This document shows, piece by piece, positions 17,218 to 24,506 of a stretch of DNA of 64,000 nt. The position numbers and the translations under genes are program-made. Location of the stretch: assembly GCF_037975235.1 (NCBI RefSeq), contig NZ_CP150241.1:5394001-5458000 (forward strand), read 5' to 3'. Each line of letters opens with the position of its first letter. Positions within the stretch are counted from its first letter, which is position 1. Origin of the DNA: Paenibacillus sp. FSL R5-0341. GTDB lineage: Bacteria; Bacillota; Bacilli; Paenibacillales; Paenibacillaceae. A model generated the notes under the pieces. It was not told where the DNA came from and did no database searches. It saw only the letters and a program-made list of their open reading frames with translations.

Positions 17218-18330
17218 ATGCGTGCGCAACAATGGGTGTCACATCCTCACGACTATATGTTAACAGCGCTTAGTGGATTAATGGGCGCTTTGATTGTGAT
17301 GGCTTTTGTCTTCACATTACGTCCGTCTCGCTATACAGAAATGCGCCCTGATGAAGAAGATATGGATAAATTCACTCAATTCATTGCTACAGAAGACGGT
17401 AATCTGTTAACTCATCTCCTCTATCTGGGTGACAAACATTTTTACTGGGCCCAAAATGATCAGGTTCTGATTCCGTACGCTCAAGTACGTCAGAAACTCA
17501 TTGTACTTGGTGATCCAATCGGCAATAAAAACCTTGTTGGTGCTGCAATTCAACAATTTCAGAGCTATGCGCATCATTATGCATTGACCGTGGTTTTTTA
17601 TCAGGCTACACCTGAATACCTATCGATCTATCATGAGAATGGCTACAAATTTTTCAAATTAGGTGAAGAAGCTTTGGTACCTCTAGACACCTTTACCCTA
17701 AGTGGGAAAAGTAATCAAAACTTACGAACAGCCTTAAATAAGTCAGCTCGCGAAGGGCAGAACTTTGAAGTATTATCCCCGCCATATTCTTCAGAATTAC
17801 TATCTGAATTGCGTCAGATTTCGGACGAGTGGCTCGGTGACCGTAAAGAAAAAACGTACTCATTGGGGTGGTTCAACGAAACCTATATTCAGCGCTCACC
17901 CTTAACACTGCTTCGTAATGCACAAGGCAATATTTTGGCTTTTGCAACGCTGGCCCCTTCCTATAGTCAACATCAAGTCATCTCCATTGATCTGATGCGT
18001 CATCTGAATGATACACCGAATGGTACGATGGATGTGCTATTTGTACGTTTGATTGAATGGGCCAAAGAACAGGGGTATTCTTACTTTAATCTCGGAATGT
18101 CTCCGCTCTCCAGCGTCGGTGAGAATCAGAACTCTCATCGTGAAGAAAAACTAGCCCGTCTGGTCTTTCGATATGGTGGGTACTGGTATGGATTTGAAGG
18201 ACTACGCCGTTATAAGGAAAAATTCTCTCCGGAATGGTATGCGAGATACTTGGCTTATCCTTCAGGCATGGCACTCCCCATGCTTACGCTTGATCTTATT
18301 CGGTTAGTGTCTCGTTGTCCTAATGAGTAA
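17218..18330 (+). CDS. mprF: MprF C-terminal part: lysyl-phosphatidylglycerol synthase domain
   Basis: The 370 residues from ATG 17218 contain one or two membrane spans and the DUF2156 (GNAT-like) synthase domain, which moves lysine from Lys-tRNA to phosphatidylglycerol. The conserved end RYKEKFSPEWYARYLAYPSG in part, and YSYFNLGMSPLSSVG, are intact. ATG 17218 has no ribosome binding site and is an internal Met of the full gene, so separate translation is doubtful unless ribosomes reinitiate after the TGA 87 bp upstream. It shares the frame of the N-terminal part. Confidence 0.75.
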   Translation: MRAQQWVSHPHDYMLTALSGLMGALIVMAFVFTLRPSRYTEMRPDEEDMDKFTQFIATEDGNLLTHLLYLGDKHFYWAQNDQVLIPYAQVRQKLIVLGDPIGNKNLVGAAIQQFQSYAHHYALTVVFYQATPEYLSIYHENGYKFFKLGEEALVPLDTFTLSGKSNQNLRTALNKSAREGQNFEVLSPPYSSELLSELRQISDEWLGDRKEKTYSLGWFNETYIQRSPLTLLRNAQGNILAFATLAPSYSQHQVISIDLMRHLNDTPNGTMDVLFVRLIEWAKEQGYSYFNLGMSPLSSVGENQNSHREEKLARLVFRYGGYWYGFEGLRRYKEKFSPEWYARYLAYPSGMALPMLTLDLIRLVSRCPNE

Positions 18331-18351
18331 TGGTAGGGTGAATCTGATATA

Positions 18352-18416
18352 AAAAAAGACCTCTGGTGTTTATTATGATATAATATACCTAATTTTGATA
18401 TAACTGGAGGTTTTTT
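18352..18416. other. Possible long-loop hairpin covering the small ORF ribosome site
   Basis: AAAAAGACCTC (18352 on) can pair with GAGGTTTTTT (18407 on). In transcripts coming from mprF this could act as a terminator and hide the GGAGG of the next ORF; transcripts from the promoter at 18379 would lack the left arm. The loop of about 45 nt makes this tentative. Confidence 0.3.
18377..18384 (+). promoter_or_regulatory. Extended -10 promoter of the 53-aa ORF
   Basis: TGATATAAT forms an extended -10 (TGN-TATAAT) 35 bp before the CTG start; no -35 hexamer is visible, as is usual for extended -10 promoters. Confidence 0.45.
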
Positions 18417-18418
18417 AT

Positions 18419-18580
18419 CTGAGTTATAAAATCCCCTTTGGTCTTTTGATATTAACTATTTCGATTATCGGATTTGTAATCACCAGAAGCAACCTTGAGG
18501 CCTACGCCACGGTATATAGACTTATTGGGGTCTTGGTTATCTTATCGTCTTACTTCTTTGTCTTTCGAAAGCGGATATAA
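18419..18580 (+). CDS. 53-residue membrane protein with a CTG start
   Basis: A TGGAGG ribosome site at 18404-18409 precedes an open frame of 53 codons whose only usable start is CTG 18419; no ATG, GTG or TTG is in frame and an in-frame TAA lies just upstream. The product (SYKIPFGLLILTISIIGFVI, a charged loop, then a second hydrophobic segment ending FVFRKRI) is predicted to span the membrane twice with a basic C terminus. An extended -10 promoter precedes it. No family recognised. It could be a decayed gene whose TTG mutated to CTG, or a weakly translated small protein of the lipid island. Confidence 0.4.
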   Translation: MSYKIPFGLLILTISIIGFVITRSNLEAYATVYRLIGVLVILSSYFFVFRKRI

Positions 18581-18610
18581 GGGAGTAACTTAGCAGGGGT
18601 GGTTATTAGT

Positions 18611-18748
18611 GTGATGATATTTTTCAGCAAATTGTACTCAGAATATCTACTGATTCCACGACCTCTACGTTTGTTATTTCTGTGGGGATGGATTGTTTTG
18701 TTTTTTGTTACTGGTATAAAATTGAACTGGTTCTACTTCCTACAATAA
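18611..18748 (+). CDS. 45-residue membrane protein, unknown
   Basis: The 45-residue frame from GTG 18611 is preceded by AGGGGTGG at 8-bp spacing, 30 bp after the stop of the 53-residue ORF, so the two look co-transcribed. The peptide is basic near the start (KLYSEYLLIPRPLR) with one strongly hydrophobic, Trp-rich segment (LLFLWGWIVLFFVTGI). GTG 18599 and ATG 18614 are alternative starts. An intrinsic terminator follows at 18786. No family recognised. Because it has a ribosome site, a partner ORF and a terminator I consider it a probable gene. Confidence 0.4.
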   Translation: MMIFFSKLYSEYLLIPRPLRLLFLWGWIVLFFVTGIKLNWFYFLQ

Positions 18749-18783
18749 TCTGATTTCAAAAAGTTCGTTTCCATCGGACATAA

Positions 18784-18824
18784 AAAAGAGCTGAGTCGTC
18801 ATTATGACGTCTCAGCTCTTCTTT
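18784..18824. terminator. Terminator after the two small ORFs
   Basis: AAGAGCTGAG and CTCAGCTCTT arms with an inner CGTCAT/ATGACG pairing, A run before and TTCTTT after. Confidence 0.8.
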
Positions 18825-18869
18825 ATGCCATCTGTTCATACCACTCATTTTCGAGACAAATTTTACCTG

Positions 18870-18927
18870 ATATTCAGAAATTCTTTAGAAAATCCCTCTC
18901 AAGTTCTTCAGAGTTTATCTCTACTAT
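18870..18927 (+). promoter_or_regulatory. Three-box operator and -10 of the PAP2 promoter
   Basis: Boxes ATATTCAGA (18870), TTCTTTAGA (18881) and TTCTTCAGA (18904) precede TACTAT at 18922. Spacings of 11, 23 and 18 bp are the same as at the mprF and dedA promoters although the sequence between boxes differs. Confidence 0.7.
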
Positions 18928-18962
18928 GGATACATTGATAAATCCGTATAGGAGTTGAGCAT

Positions 18963-19610
18963 TTGAAGCTTTCCAATCCGTCATCTACCAAATCAGCCTG
19001 GCTTTCCTTGCTTTGGCTTGCAGCCGTTCCAATCTTAAATATCTTCTATGGTGTACTAAATCGCCCTGGGGATCATGTTTATAGTCTTGCAACACCCCTG
19101 GATTCCATGATCCCTTTTGTCCCGGCCTTTATCATTCCTTATGTATTATGGTACCCGTTCATTACAGGTGCATTAATAGCACTTGCTTTTAAGGACAAGC
19201 GAACCTATTTTCAAACGCTCATTGCACTTTGCAGCGGTCTGGTGATCTCATACATCTTCTTCGCTCTGTTCCAGACAGCGATTGAACGCCCGAACATCCA
19301 AGGGGAGAAAGGCTTTCTCTTTACCATGGTTGATTACATCTATCGTAACGATCAACCCTACAACTGTTTTCCCAGCATTCATGTCCTGACCAGTTATCTG
19401 ATCCTTAGAGGAACGCGTGTGTTTGGACGAGCGATATGGGCGATGACTTCCACCCTATCCGTTCTTATTATGATGTCTACTGTACTGGTGAAACAACATG
19501 TCGTCGTAGATATTGCAGGTGGCATCCTGGTTGGAGAGCTTTGTTTCCGTTTGACTGGAACAACCCTCCACGCTCTCTCATCGCGTGTTAAATCGACTCG
19601 ATTGGAGTGA
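18963..19610 (+). CDS. PAP2 family lipid phosphatase
   Basis: A 215-residue membrane protein with about six spans and a PAP2/acid-phosphatase core, which in relatives removes phosphate from phosphatidate, phosphatidylglycerol-phosphate or undecaprenyl-pyrophosphate. Visible motifs are a degenerate first motif (ERPNIQGEKG near residue 103), CFPSIHVLTSY near residue 131 with the catalytic His, and VKQHVVVDIAGG near residue 180 with the second His and Asp. PSIH instead of PSGH resembles the branch of PAP2 proteins that act on membrane lipids. TTG 18963 follows TAGGAG; the downstream kinase-like gene starts 8 bp after its stop, so both form an operon. Confidence 0.85.
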   Translation: MKLSNPSSTKSAWLSLLWLAAVPILNIFYGVLNRPGDHVYSLATPLDSMIPFVPAFIIPYVLWYPFITGALIALAFKDKRTYFQTLIALCSGLVISYIFFALFQTAIERPNIQGEKGFLFTMVDYIYRNDQPYNCFPSIHVLTSYLILRGTRVFGRAIWAMTSTLSVLIMMSTVLVKQHVVVDIAGGILVGELCFRLTGTTLHALSSRVKSTRLE

Positions 19611-19618
19611 GATGAACA

Positions 19619-20704
19619 TTGACAGATTCCCCCTGGTTTTATCGCAAACATCGTATTCGTTTCCATATCCTGATCAGTTCTGGTTTGAGTTTTCTGATAG
19701 CCTTGCTCATGACCTTCATATGCATGCTTCCGCTTGCGGCAGTTCATCATGTAGCCAAGCTGCATCTATTGCAATTGCACCTGGCATATCTTGTTCTTAT
19801 CCTATTTACTACGTTTTTTGTGATATCTTTTTTCATTCTGACTCATCGCATCGTTAAAGAAATTGCCACTTTGGATCACGCGATAAGCATCATATCTGAA
19901 GGAGACTTGAGCTATCGAGTGCCTCGGCTTCAACTTGTTGAATTAAGAAAATTTTCGTCTCAACTTCAATCCATGGTGGAGCAATTACAAGAACAGATGA
20001 TCGAGGAATATGAGAGCGAGACCGCCAAGAGAGAATGGATTGAAGGCATATCTAATGAGCTTTACGCACCCCTGGAAGGGATCATTCGAAACGTGGAGTT
20101 GTTAAAAACCAATTCATTTAGGAACCAGGAAGAATATAACCGGATTATACAAGAAACATATACAGATGCCTTTCAATTTCGAAAGCTAATGAATGATCTA
20201 ATCCAGCATGCCCGACTCTCTGCCCATGATACCCAGTTGAATTTAGAAAAAGCGGACGTCGTTCAGCTTATGCAGCGAACCATTTCTGACTTTGAATCGA
20301 CAGCGAAAGATCATGACTTTATGGTGGAAAAAGAGTTGCCTTCTTCTCCGATTATGGCTTATATCGATGTTGCAAAAATAGAAATGGCACTCCATAATCT
20401 ACTATCCCATGTGCTCAAACACTCCACTAAGCCAGGTACCATTCGCCTGATCTTCAAAGCTGATCACAGACAGCTCGTTATTGGGATAGAAGGTAATTTC
20501 TCCTCTCATCCTGATGCATACGGCATACCTATGAATCGTACACAACAGCATAGCTCATCCCGCACTGCATCAGAGATCTATGCCAGAACTGCAATGGGCC
20601 TTCATATCGCCAGAAATATGATTAAGCTTCAGGGTGGCACGTTAACTTTGAATCACGCGAACAACATTATTGTTGTGACTGTGCCACTTGATCACCGTTC
20701 CTGA
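19619..20704 (+). CDS. Degenerate sensor histidine kinase (pseudokinase)
   Basis: A 361-residue protein with two N-terminal membrane spans, a HAMP region (AISIISEGDLSYRVPRLQ), a kinase dimerisation region and a degenerate ATPase domain. Aligned with the kinase at 22717, the H-box GISHDLRTPL reads GISNELYAPL, so the phospho-accepting His is N146; the N-box NLLMNALKYS reads NLLSHVLKHS; the D-G-G loops are replaced by a Ser/His-rich stretch, while a MGLHIARNMI helix remains. It should not autophosphorylate. Start TTG 19619 with GGAGTGAG upstream; co-transcribed with PAP2. A regulatory or scaffold role with the active kinase is an inference. Confidence 0.85.
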   Translation: MTDSPWFYRKHRIRFHILISSGLSFLIALLMTFICMLPLAAVHHVAKLHLLQLHLAYLVLILFTTFFVISFFILTHRIVKEIATLDHAISIISEGDLSYRVPRLQLVELRKFSSQLQSMVEQLQEQMIEEYESETAKREWIEGISNELYAPLEGIIRNVELLKTNSFRNQEEYNRIIQETYTDAFQFRKLMNDLIQHARLSAHDTQLNLEKADVVQLMQRTISDFESTAKDHDFMVEKELPSSPIMAYIDVAKIEMALHNLLSHVLKHSTKPGTIRLIFKADHRQLVIGIEGNFSSHPDAYGIPMNRTQQHSSSRTASEIYARTAMGLHIARNMIKLQGGTLTLNHANNIIVVTVPLDHRS

Positions 20705-20718
20705 TAGTTCCACCTGTT

Positions 20719-20752
20719 CAAGTCTTGCCAGTAAGTTGGCAAGGCTTTTTTC
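20719..20752 (+). terminator. Terminator after the pseudokinase gene
   Basis: AGTCTTGCCA and TGGCAAGGCT arms around a short loop, followed by a T run; 15 bp after the stop. Confidence 0.85.
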
Positions 20753-20785
20753 TCTTGAACATAGTTGTATGGCTTTGCTTATGTA

Positions 20786-20843
20786 TTCTTTAGATTTTCT
20801 TCAGAAATATGCTCATTAATTCCTTAGTTTTTTTCATTATGAT
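20786..20843 (+). promoter_or_regulatory. Three-box operator and -10 of the dedA promoter
   Basis: Boxes TTCTTTAGA (20786), TTCTTCAGA (20797) and TTCCTTAGT (20820) precede TATGAT at 20838. The region is very similar to that before mprF over about 60 bp, and the spacings are identical. Confidence 0.75.
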
Positions 20844-20873
20844 TTCTATATCGACAAGAGAGGAGGCAAAACA

Positions 20874-21377
20874 ATGATCAGTAATACGATCTTAGAGCTA
20901 CTTCATCAGTATGGATATCTGATTTTTTATTTTGCCTTCTCATTAGGGCCTTTCGGGATTCCAATTCCAAATGAGATCACGATTATCAGCGGTGCCATTC
21001 TGAGCCACACAGGAGTTATCAATTCATGGATCACATACTTTTGCATTCTGGCAGGACTTTTAACGGCCATTACCTTTGCTTATTTTGCAGGAAAGATGTT
21101 CGGACCCAAGATAAAACACAGATTTCAACATCATAAACACTTCGTCAAGGCTGAACGAATTCTGAACCAGTACGGCAATTGGGCAATGTGCATCGGTTTG
21201 TTTATCCCGCTTGTGCGATACGTCCTCCCTGTTGTGATTGGGCTGAGCGACGTTCATTATAGAAAATTTGCTCTTATTTCATATTCCAGTGCTTTGCTCT
21301 GGACCATCACCTATTTTACAGCAGGAACTTACTTCGGTGGTCCCATTCTATCTACGCTTCAATTATTCCATTTTTGA
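20874..21377 (+). CDS. DedA family membrane protein
   Basis: DedA proteins are membrane lipid transporters; some recycle undecaprenyl phosphate, and several affect cationic-peptide resistance. This one has 167 residues, somewhat shorter than typical, with four or five hydrophobic segments. The first loop GPFGIPIPNEITIISGAIL matches the conserved re-entrant segment with its Pro-x-x-Glu; the second, GLFIPLVRYVLPVVIGLS, holds the conserved Arg. GAGGAGG precedes ATG 20874. It opens a five-gene operon (dedA, methyltransferase, response regulator, kinase, methyltransferase) under the shared operator. Confidence 0.88.
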   Translation: MISNTILELLHQYGYLIFYFAFSLGPFGIPIPNEITIISGAILSHTGVINSWITYFCILAGLLTAITFAYFAGKMFGPKIKHRFQHHKHFVKAERILNQYGNWAMCIGLFIPLVRYVLPVVIGLSDVHYRKFALISYSSALLWTITYFTAGTYFGGPILSTLQLFHF

Positions 21378-21419
21378 CCGGATTGAATCACATATCATGA
21401 CTTACATGGAGGCATCTCA

Positions 21420-21986
21420 ATGAATTCCAATGAACCTATCTTATTTCTGAAAAGCTTTCTTCAAAGCCCTAAACATGTCGGTAGCATCATACCCAGTTCC
21501 CGGTTTCTCGCCAACAAAATGGTGAATCAAGCGTCTTGGCTGGAGGCCAAAGCAGTTGCCGAACTCGGATCGGGTACAGGTGCCATCACTCGTTATATTC
21601 ATCAACAGGTACAGGATTCAACTAAAGTGTTATTGTTTGAGATGAACGAAACGATGAGGAATAATCTGCAGAGAACATACCCGGAATTCTCCTGTTATCC
21701 AGATGCCGCTCGATTAGTGGAATCCATGAATCAAGAGGGTGTTCAGCAACTGGATTACATTTTTAGCGGATTGCCGTTCTTCAACTTTGAGGCTGAATTA
21801 AGAAATACGTTGGTAGACCAGATCCATAAGGCACTCAAGCCTGGAGGGTTATTCATCGCCTTTCAATATTCTCTTCAAATGAAAAAAACATTATCCGAAC
21901 ACTTTATCATCGAAAAAATAGAATTAGTGCCTTTGAATATCCCACCTGCGTTCGTTTATGTCTGTCGCAAAAAGGAAACAATTTAA
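21420..21986 (+). CDS. PmtA-like SAM-dependent methyltransferase, copy 1
   Basis: A 188-residue class I methyltransferase of the phospholipid N-methyltransferase-like group (COG3963), related also to rRNA adenine dimethylases. It begins with the family stretch FLKSFLQSPKHVGSIIPSSR, then ELGSGTGAITRYI (SAM motif I, near residue 47), FSGLPFFNFE in place of the catalytic (N/D)PPY-like motif, and a C-terminal FVYVCRKKE. A paralogue with the same layout lies at 23851. Substrate unknown; phosphatidylethanolamine is the family precedent, and the lipid-related neighbours support it. GGAGG precedes ATG 21420. Confidence 0.8.
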   Translation: MNSNEPILFLKSFLQSPKHVGSIIPSSRFLANKMVNQASWLEAKAVAELGSGTGAITRYIHQQVQDSTKVLLFEMNETMRNNLQRTYPEFSCYPDAARLVESMNQEGVQQLDYIFSGLPFFNFEAELRNTLVDQIHKALKPGGLFIAFQYSLQMKKTLSEHFIIEKIELVPLNIPPAFVYVCRKKETI

Positions 21987-22043
21987 ACATTCCGGGCTAT
22001 CGTTTACACTGATGTTATCTTAATTTTTAAGGAGTGTTAAATT

Positions 22044-22724
22044 GTGAATACCGTTCTTGTCGTTGATGATGAACCCGATATCCGTGATGTCATTCATGTC
22101 TATTTACGTAACGAAGGATATCATGTCATTGAAGCAGCCAATGGGGAAGAAGCGCTAAATATGATCAAAACAACATCGGTCCAGCTCGTTATTCTGGATG
22201 TTATGATGCCCGTTATGGATGGAATCAAAGCCTGCTTCAAAATAAGAGAAGTATCCACCATTCCCATTATTATGCTATCTGCCAAGGAAGAGGACATCGA
22301 TAAAATTACAGGCCTGACTACCGGGGCTGACGATTACATGGTCAAACCATTTAATCCATTAGAGTTACTTGCTCGCGTTAAGGCTCAGCTGCGACGTCAA
22401 ACACTGATCGGGAAACCAGAATCCAATTCACTTATTTTGATCAAGGACCTTGTCATTGATACAAGTAAACATTCCGTGAAGCTAAAAGAAAAAGACATTC
22501 CACTAACGCCCCTGGAGTTTTCCATTTTGGTGTTACTTGCAAGCCATCCCGGACAAGTATTTAGCTCCGAGAAGATTTATGAGACCGTGTGGAAAGAACC
22601 TTATGGATATTCCGATAATACGGTGATGGTCCATATTCGCAATCTGCGAGAAAAGCTGGAATTGAATCCAAGAGAACCTCAGTATATTAAAACGGTATGG
22701 GGAGTGGGTTATAAAATTGACTAA
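22044..22724 (+). CDS. OmpR/PhoB family response regulator
   Basis: A 226-residue two-domain regulator. The receiver domain has the acidic pair D8-D9, phospho-acceptor D52 (VILDVMMPVMDG) and the conserved Lys in MVKPFNP; the C-terminal winged helix (from about residue 130) ends with the typical VWGVGYKI. GTG 22044 has AAGGAG upstream. The gene overlaps the downstream kinase by 8 bp, so they form a cognate pair. As the only regulator in the island it is the best candidate to bind the three-box operators, which have the direct-repeat form usual for this family. Confidence 0.93.
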   Translation: MNTVLVVDDEPDIRDVIHVYLRNEGYHVIEAANGEEALNMIKTTSVQLVILDVMMPVMDGIKACFKIREVSTIPIIMLSAKEEDIDKITGLTTGADDYMVKPFNPLELLARVKAQLRRQTLIGKPESNSLILIKDLVIDTSKHSVKLKEKDIPLTPLEFSILVLLASHPGQVFSSEKIYETVWKEPYGYSDNTVMVHIRNLREKLELNPREPQYIKTVWGVGYKID

Positions 22725-23817
22725 AAGATCTCGTCCTTTACCTCGGAAACGAAAGAAAAAAATTCAAATCAATATATTAATCCGAATTGTTTTGAGTACT
22801 ATTGTTGCAGCAGGATTTAATAACTTGCTCATTTTTCTTTCTATAGAGGTTTTTAAAGCTTGGGAGCAGGCTTGGTTTCGTAATTCGCTTCCGTATGTCA
22901 TAACTCCCATTTTTATACTCACTTTTATCTTAACTTTTCTGTTATTAACTCGTCGAATGGTTAAAGACATTATTCGCTTGGAGCAAGGGCTTCAAATCAT
23001 ATCCGAAGGAAATCTGAATTACCGGGTGCCCGTTAATCGACAAGATGAACTTGGGCGAGTCGCTTCCAACATCAATCACATGACAGAACAGTTAAAGCAA
23101 CAGATTGCTAAAGAACGTGAATTGGAGCAATCCAAGATGGACATGATCACTGGCATCTCACATGACTTGCGTACACCGCTTACCAGCATAATTGGCTATA
23201 TTGAGCTTCTCAAATCAGAATCATTTCAAGACAAAGCAGAGTATGACCGTTTCATCCAAAATACCTACAACAAAGCAACCCATTTGAAGAAGTTACTCGA
23301 TGATTTATTTGAATATACGCGTCTTAACGCAGTGAACACCCAATTGGATTTGAAAACTGTTGACCTCTGTCAGCTATTGGAACAATTGTTGTTTGAATTC
23401 GAACCTTTAGCTCAGGAGCATGGGATTCGTATTGAAAAAAAACTCGGTGATGCTCCCATCATGGTTTCCCTGGATAGCGATAAGATTGCACGAGCCATCG
23501 ACAATCTTCTCATGAATGCATTGAAGTATTCCTTTAAACCGGGCACAATTCATGTTCGAATGAGTGTGCAGCATAATCACGTTACCATTGATGTAGAGAA
23601 TAAAGGCATGCCACTAACGATAGAACAAAAAAACAGACTGTTTGATCGCTTTTATAAGGTGGATTATTCGAGAAATAGCGAAGGTATTCAGTCAGGATCT
23701 GGTCTGGGTCTTTCTATTGCGAGGAACATTGCGGAGTTACATCAGGGGACTTTAACGCTAAAACATACGCGTAACATATTTATATTCCAACTAAGCTTGC
23801 CTTCTAACATCCAGTGA
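22717..23817 (+). CDS. Membrane sensor histidine kinase, VanS-like
   Basis: A 366-residue kinase with a basic N terminus, two membrane spans separated by only a short loop (an intramembrane-type sensor without a real extracellular domain), a HAMP region (GLQIISEGNLNYRVP) and intact catalytic motifs: H149 in GISHDLRTPL, the N-box NLLMNALKYS, GSGLGLSIARNI and FDRFYKVD. The short sensor loop is typical of kinases that detect damage in the membrane or signals from partner proteins. It overlaps the response regulator. It is the functional paralogue of the degenerate kinase at 19619. Confidence 0.93.
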   Translation: MTKRSRPLPRKRKKKIQINILIRIVLSTIVAAGFNNLLIFLSIEVFKAWEQAWFRNSLPYVITPIFILTFILTFLLLTRRMVKDIIRLEQGLQIISEGNLNYRVPVNRQDELGRVASNINHMTEQLKQQIAKERELEQSKMDMITGISHDLRTPLTSIIGYIELLKSESFQDKAEYDRFIQNTYNKATHLKKLLDDLFEYTRLNAVNTQLDLKTVDLCQLLEQLLFEFEPLAQEHGIRIEKKLGDAPIMVSLDSDKIARAIDNLLMNALKYSFKPGTIHVRMSVQHNHVTIDVENKGMPLTIEQKNRLFDRFYKVDYSRNSEGIQSGSGLGLSIARNIAELHQGTLTLKHTRNIFIFQLSLPSNIQ

Positions 23818-23850
23818 AACATCAATAGCATTGATAATGGAGGATACCAC

Positions 23851-24450
23851 ATGAAAACATCCGAACCCCTTCTCTTTCTGCAAGGATTTCTAAAGAATCC
23901 CAAACGTGTAGGCAGTGTCCTCCCCAGCTCCAAATCTTTGGCCAAGAAAATTGTCCAGTCTGTACGATGGGATGAGATCAGAACCATTGCAGAGCTGGGA
24001 CCAGGAACAGGTGCCATCACCCGGCTCATAAGAGCACAATTACCGAAATCTGCAACCGTGTTTCTATTTGAAAGAGACCCCAAAATGAGAAGTAATCTGA
24101 AGAAAACATATCCTGAATTCATGTTTCATTCGAATGCATCTTATCTATTGAAAAGGATTAATCAAGAACATGTGCATCAGTTGGATAACATCATTTGTGG
24201 ACTGCCCTTTTTTAATTTTTCCAGAGAAATGAGACACAACATCCTGTCACAGATCCATACAGCGCTCCGACCTGGTGGCACGTTAGTTTTATACCAGTAC
24301 TCCCTTCATATGAAGAAACGATTAGCTGAACTATTCGAGATTGAAAAAATCCAATTTGAGCCCTTCAGCTTCCCTCCTGTATTTGTGTATATTTGTCGTA
24401 AGAAGGAAGAGGAAGGACACAGTGAAACGAGAGAATTGGGGGAAACCTGA
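23851..24450 (+). CDS. PmtA-like SAM-dependent methyltransferase, copy 2
   Basis: A 199-residue paralogue of the protein at 21420, with the same start (LLFLQGFLKNPKRVGSVLPSS), motif I AELGPGTGAITRLI, ICGLPFFNFS and C-terminal FVYICRKKE, plus a short acidic tail. Judged by eye, roughly half of the residues are shared. Its position directly after the kinase, 33 bp away with AATGGAGG before the ATG, makes it last in the dedA operon. The two enzymes may carry out successive methylations or act on different lipids; that is inference. No terminator could be recognised after it. Confidence 0.8.
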   Translation: MKTSEPLLFLQGFLKNPKRVGSVLPSSKSLAKKIVQSVRWDEIRTIAELGPGTGAITRLIRAQLPKSATVFLFERDPKMRSNLKKTYPEFMFHSNASYLLKRINQEHVHQLDNIICGLPFFNFSREMRHNILSQIHTALRPGGTLVLYQYSLHMKKRLAELFEIEKIQFEPFSFPPVFVYICRKKEEEGHSETRELGET

Positions 24451-24506
24451 TTGCATTATTACTACAGCACTCCATTGATTTATGCATATCCTGTTTTGTC
24501 ACATTC

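Larger units (their letters stand above)
15697..18330 (+). pseudogene. mprF: mprF interrupted by one in-frame TGA
   Basis: Read through the TGA at codon 478 (17128-17130), one frame of 877 codons encodes a complete MprF, which makes lysyl-phosphatidylglycerol and flips it to the outer leaflet, giving resistance to cationic peptides. The 29 codons between the two ORFs are open in the same frame and encode a membrane segment (IWTFLALISSLSYYIIGS) that joins the halves. Nothing else in the gene looks decayed. Either a recent nonsense mutation, a sequencing error, or a functional split. AAAGGTGGAG precedes ATG 15697, and the island operator lies upstream. Confidence 0.8.
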
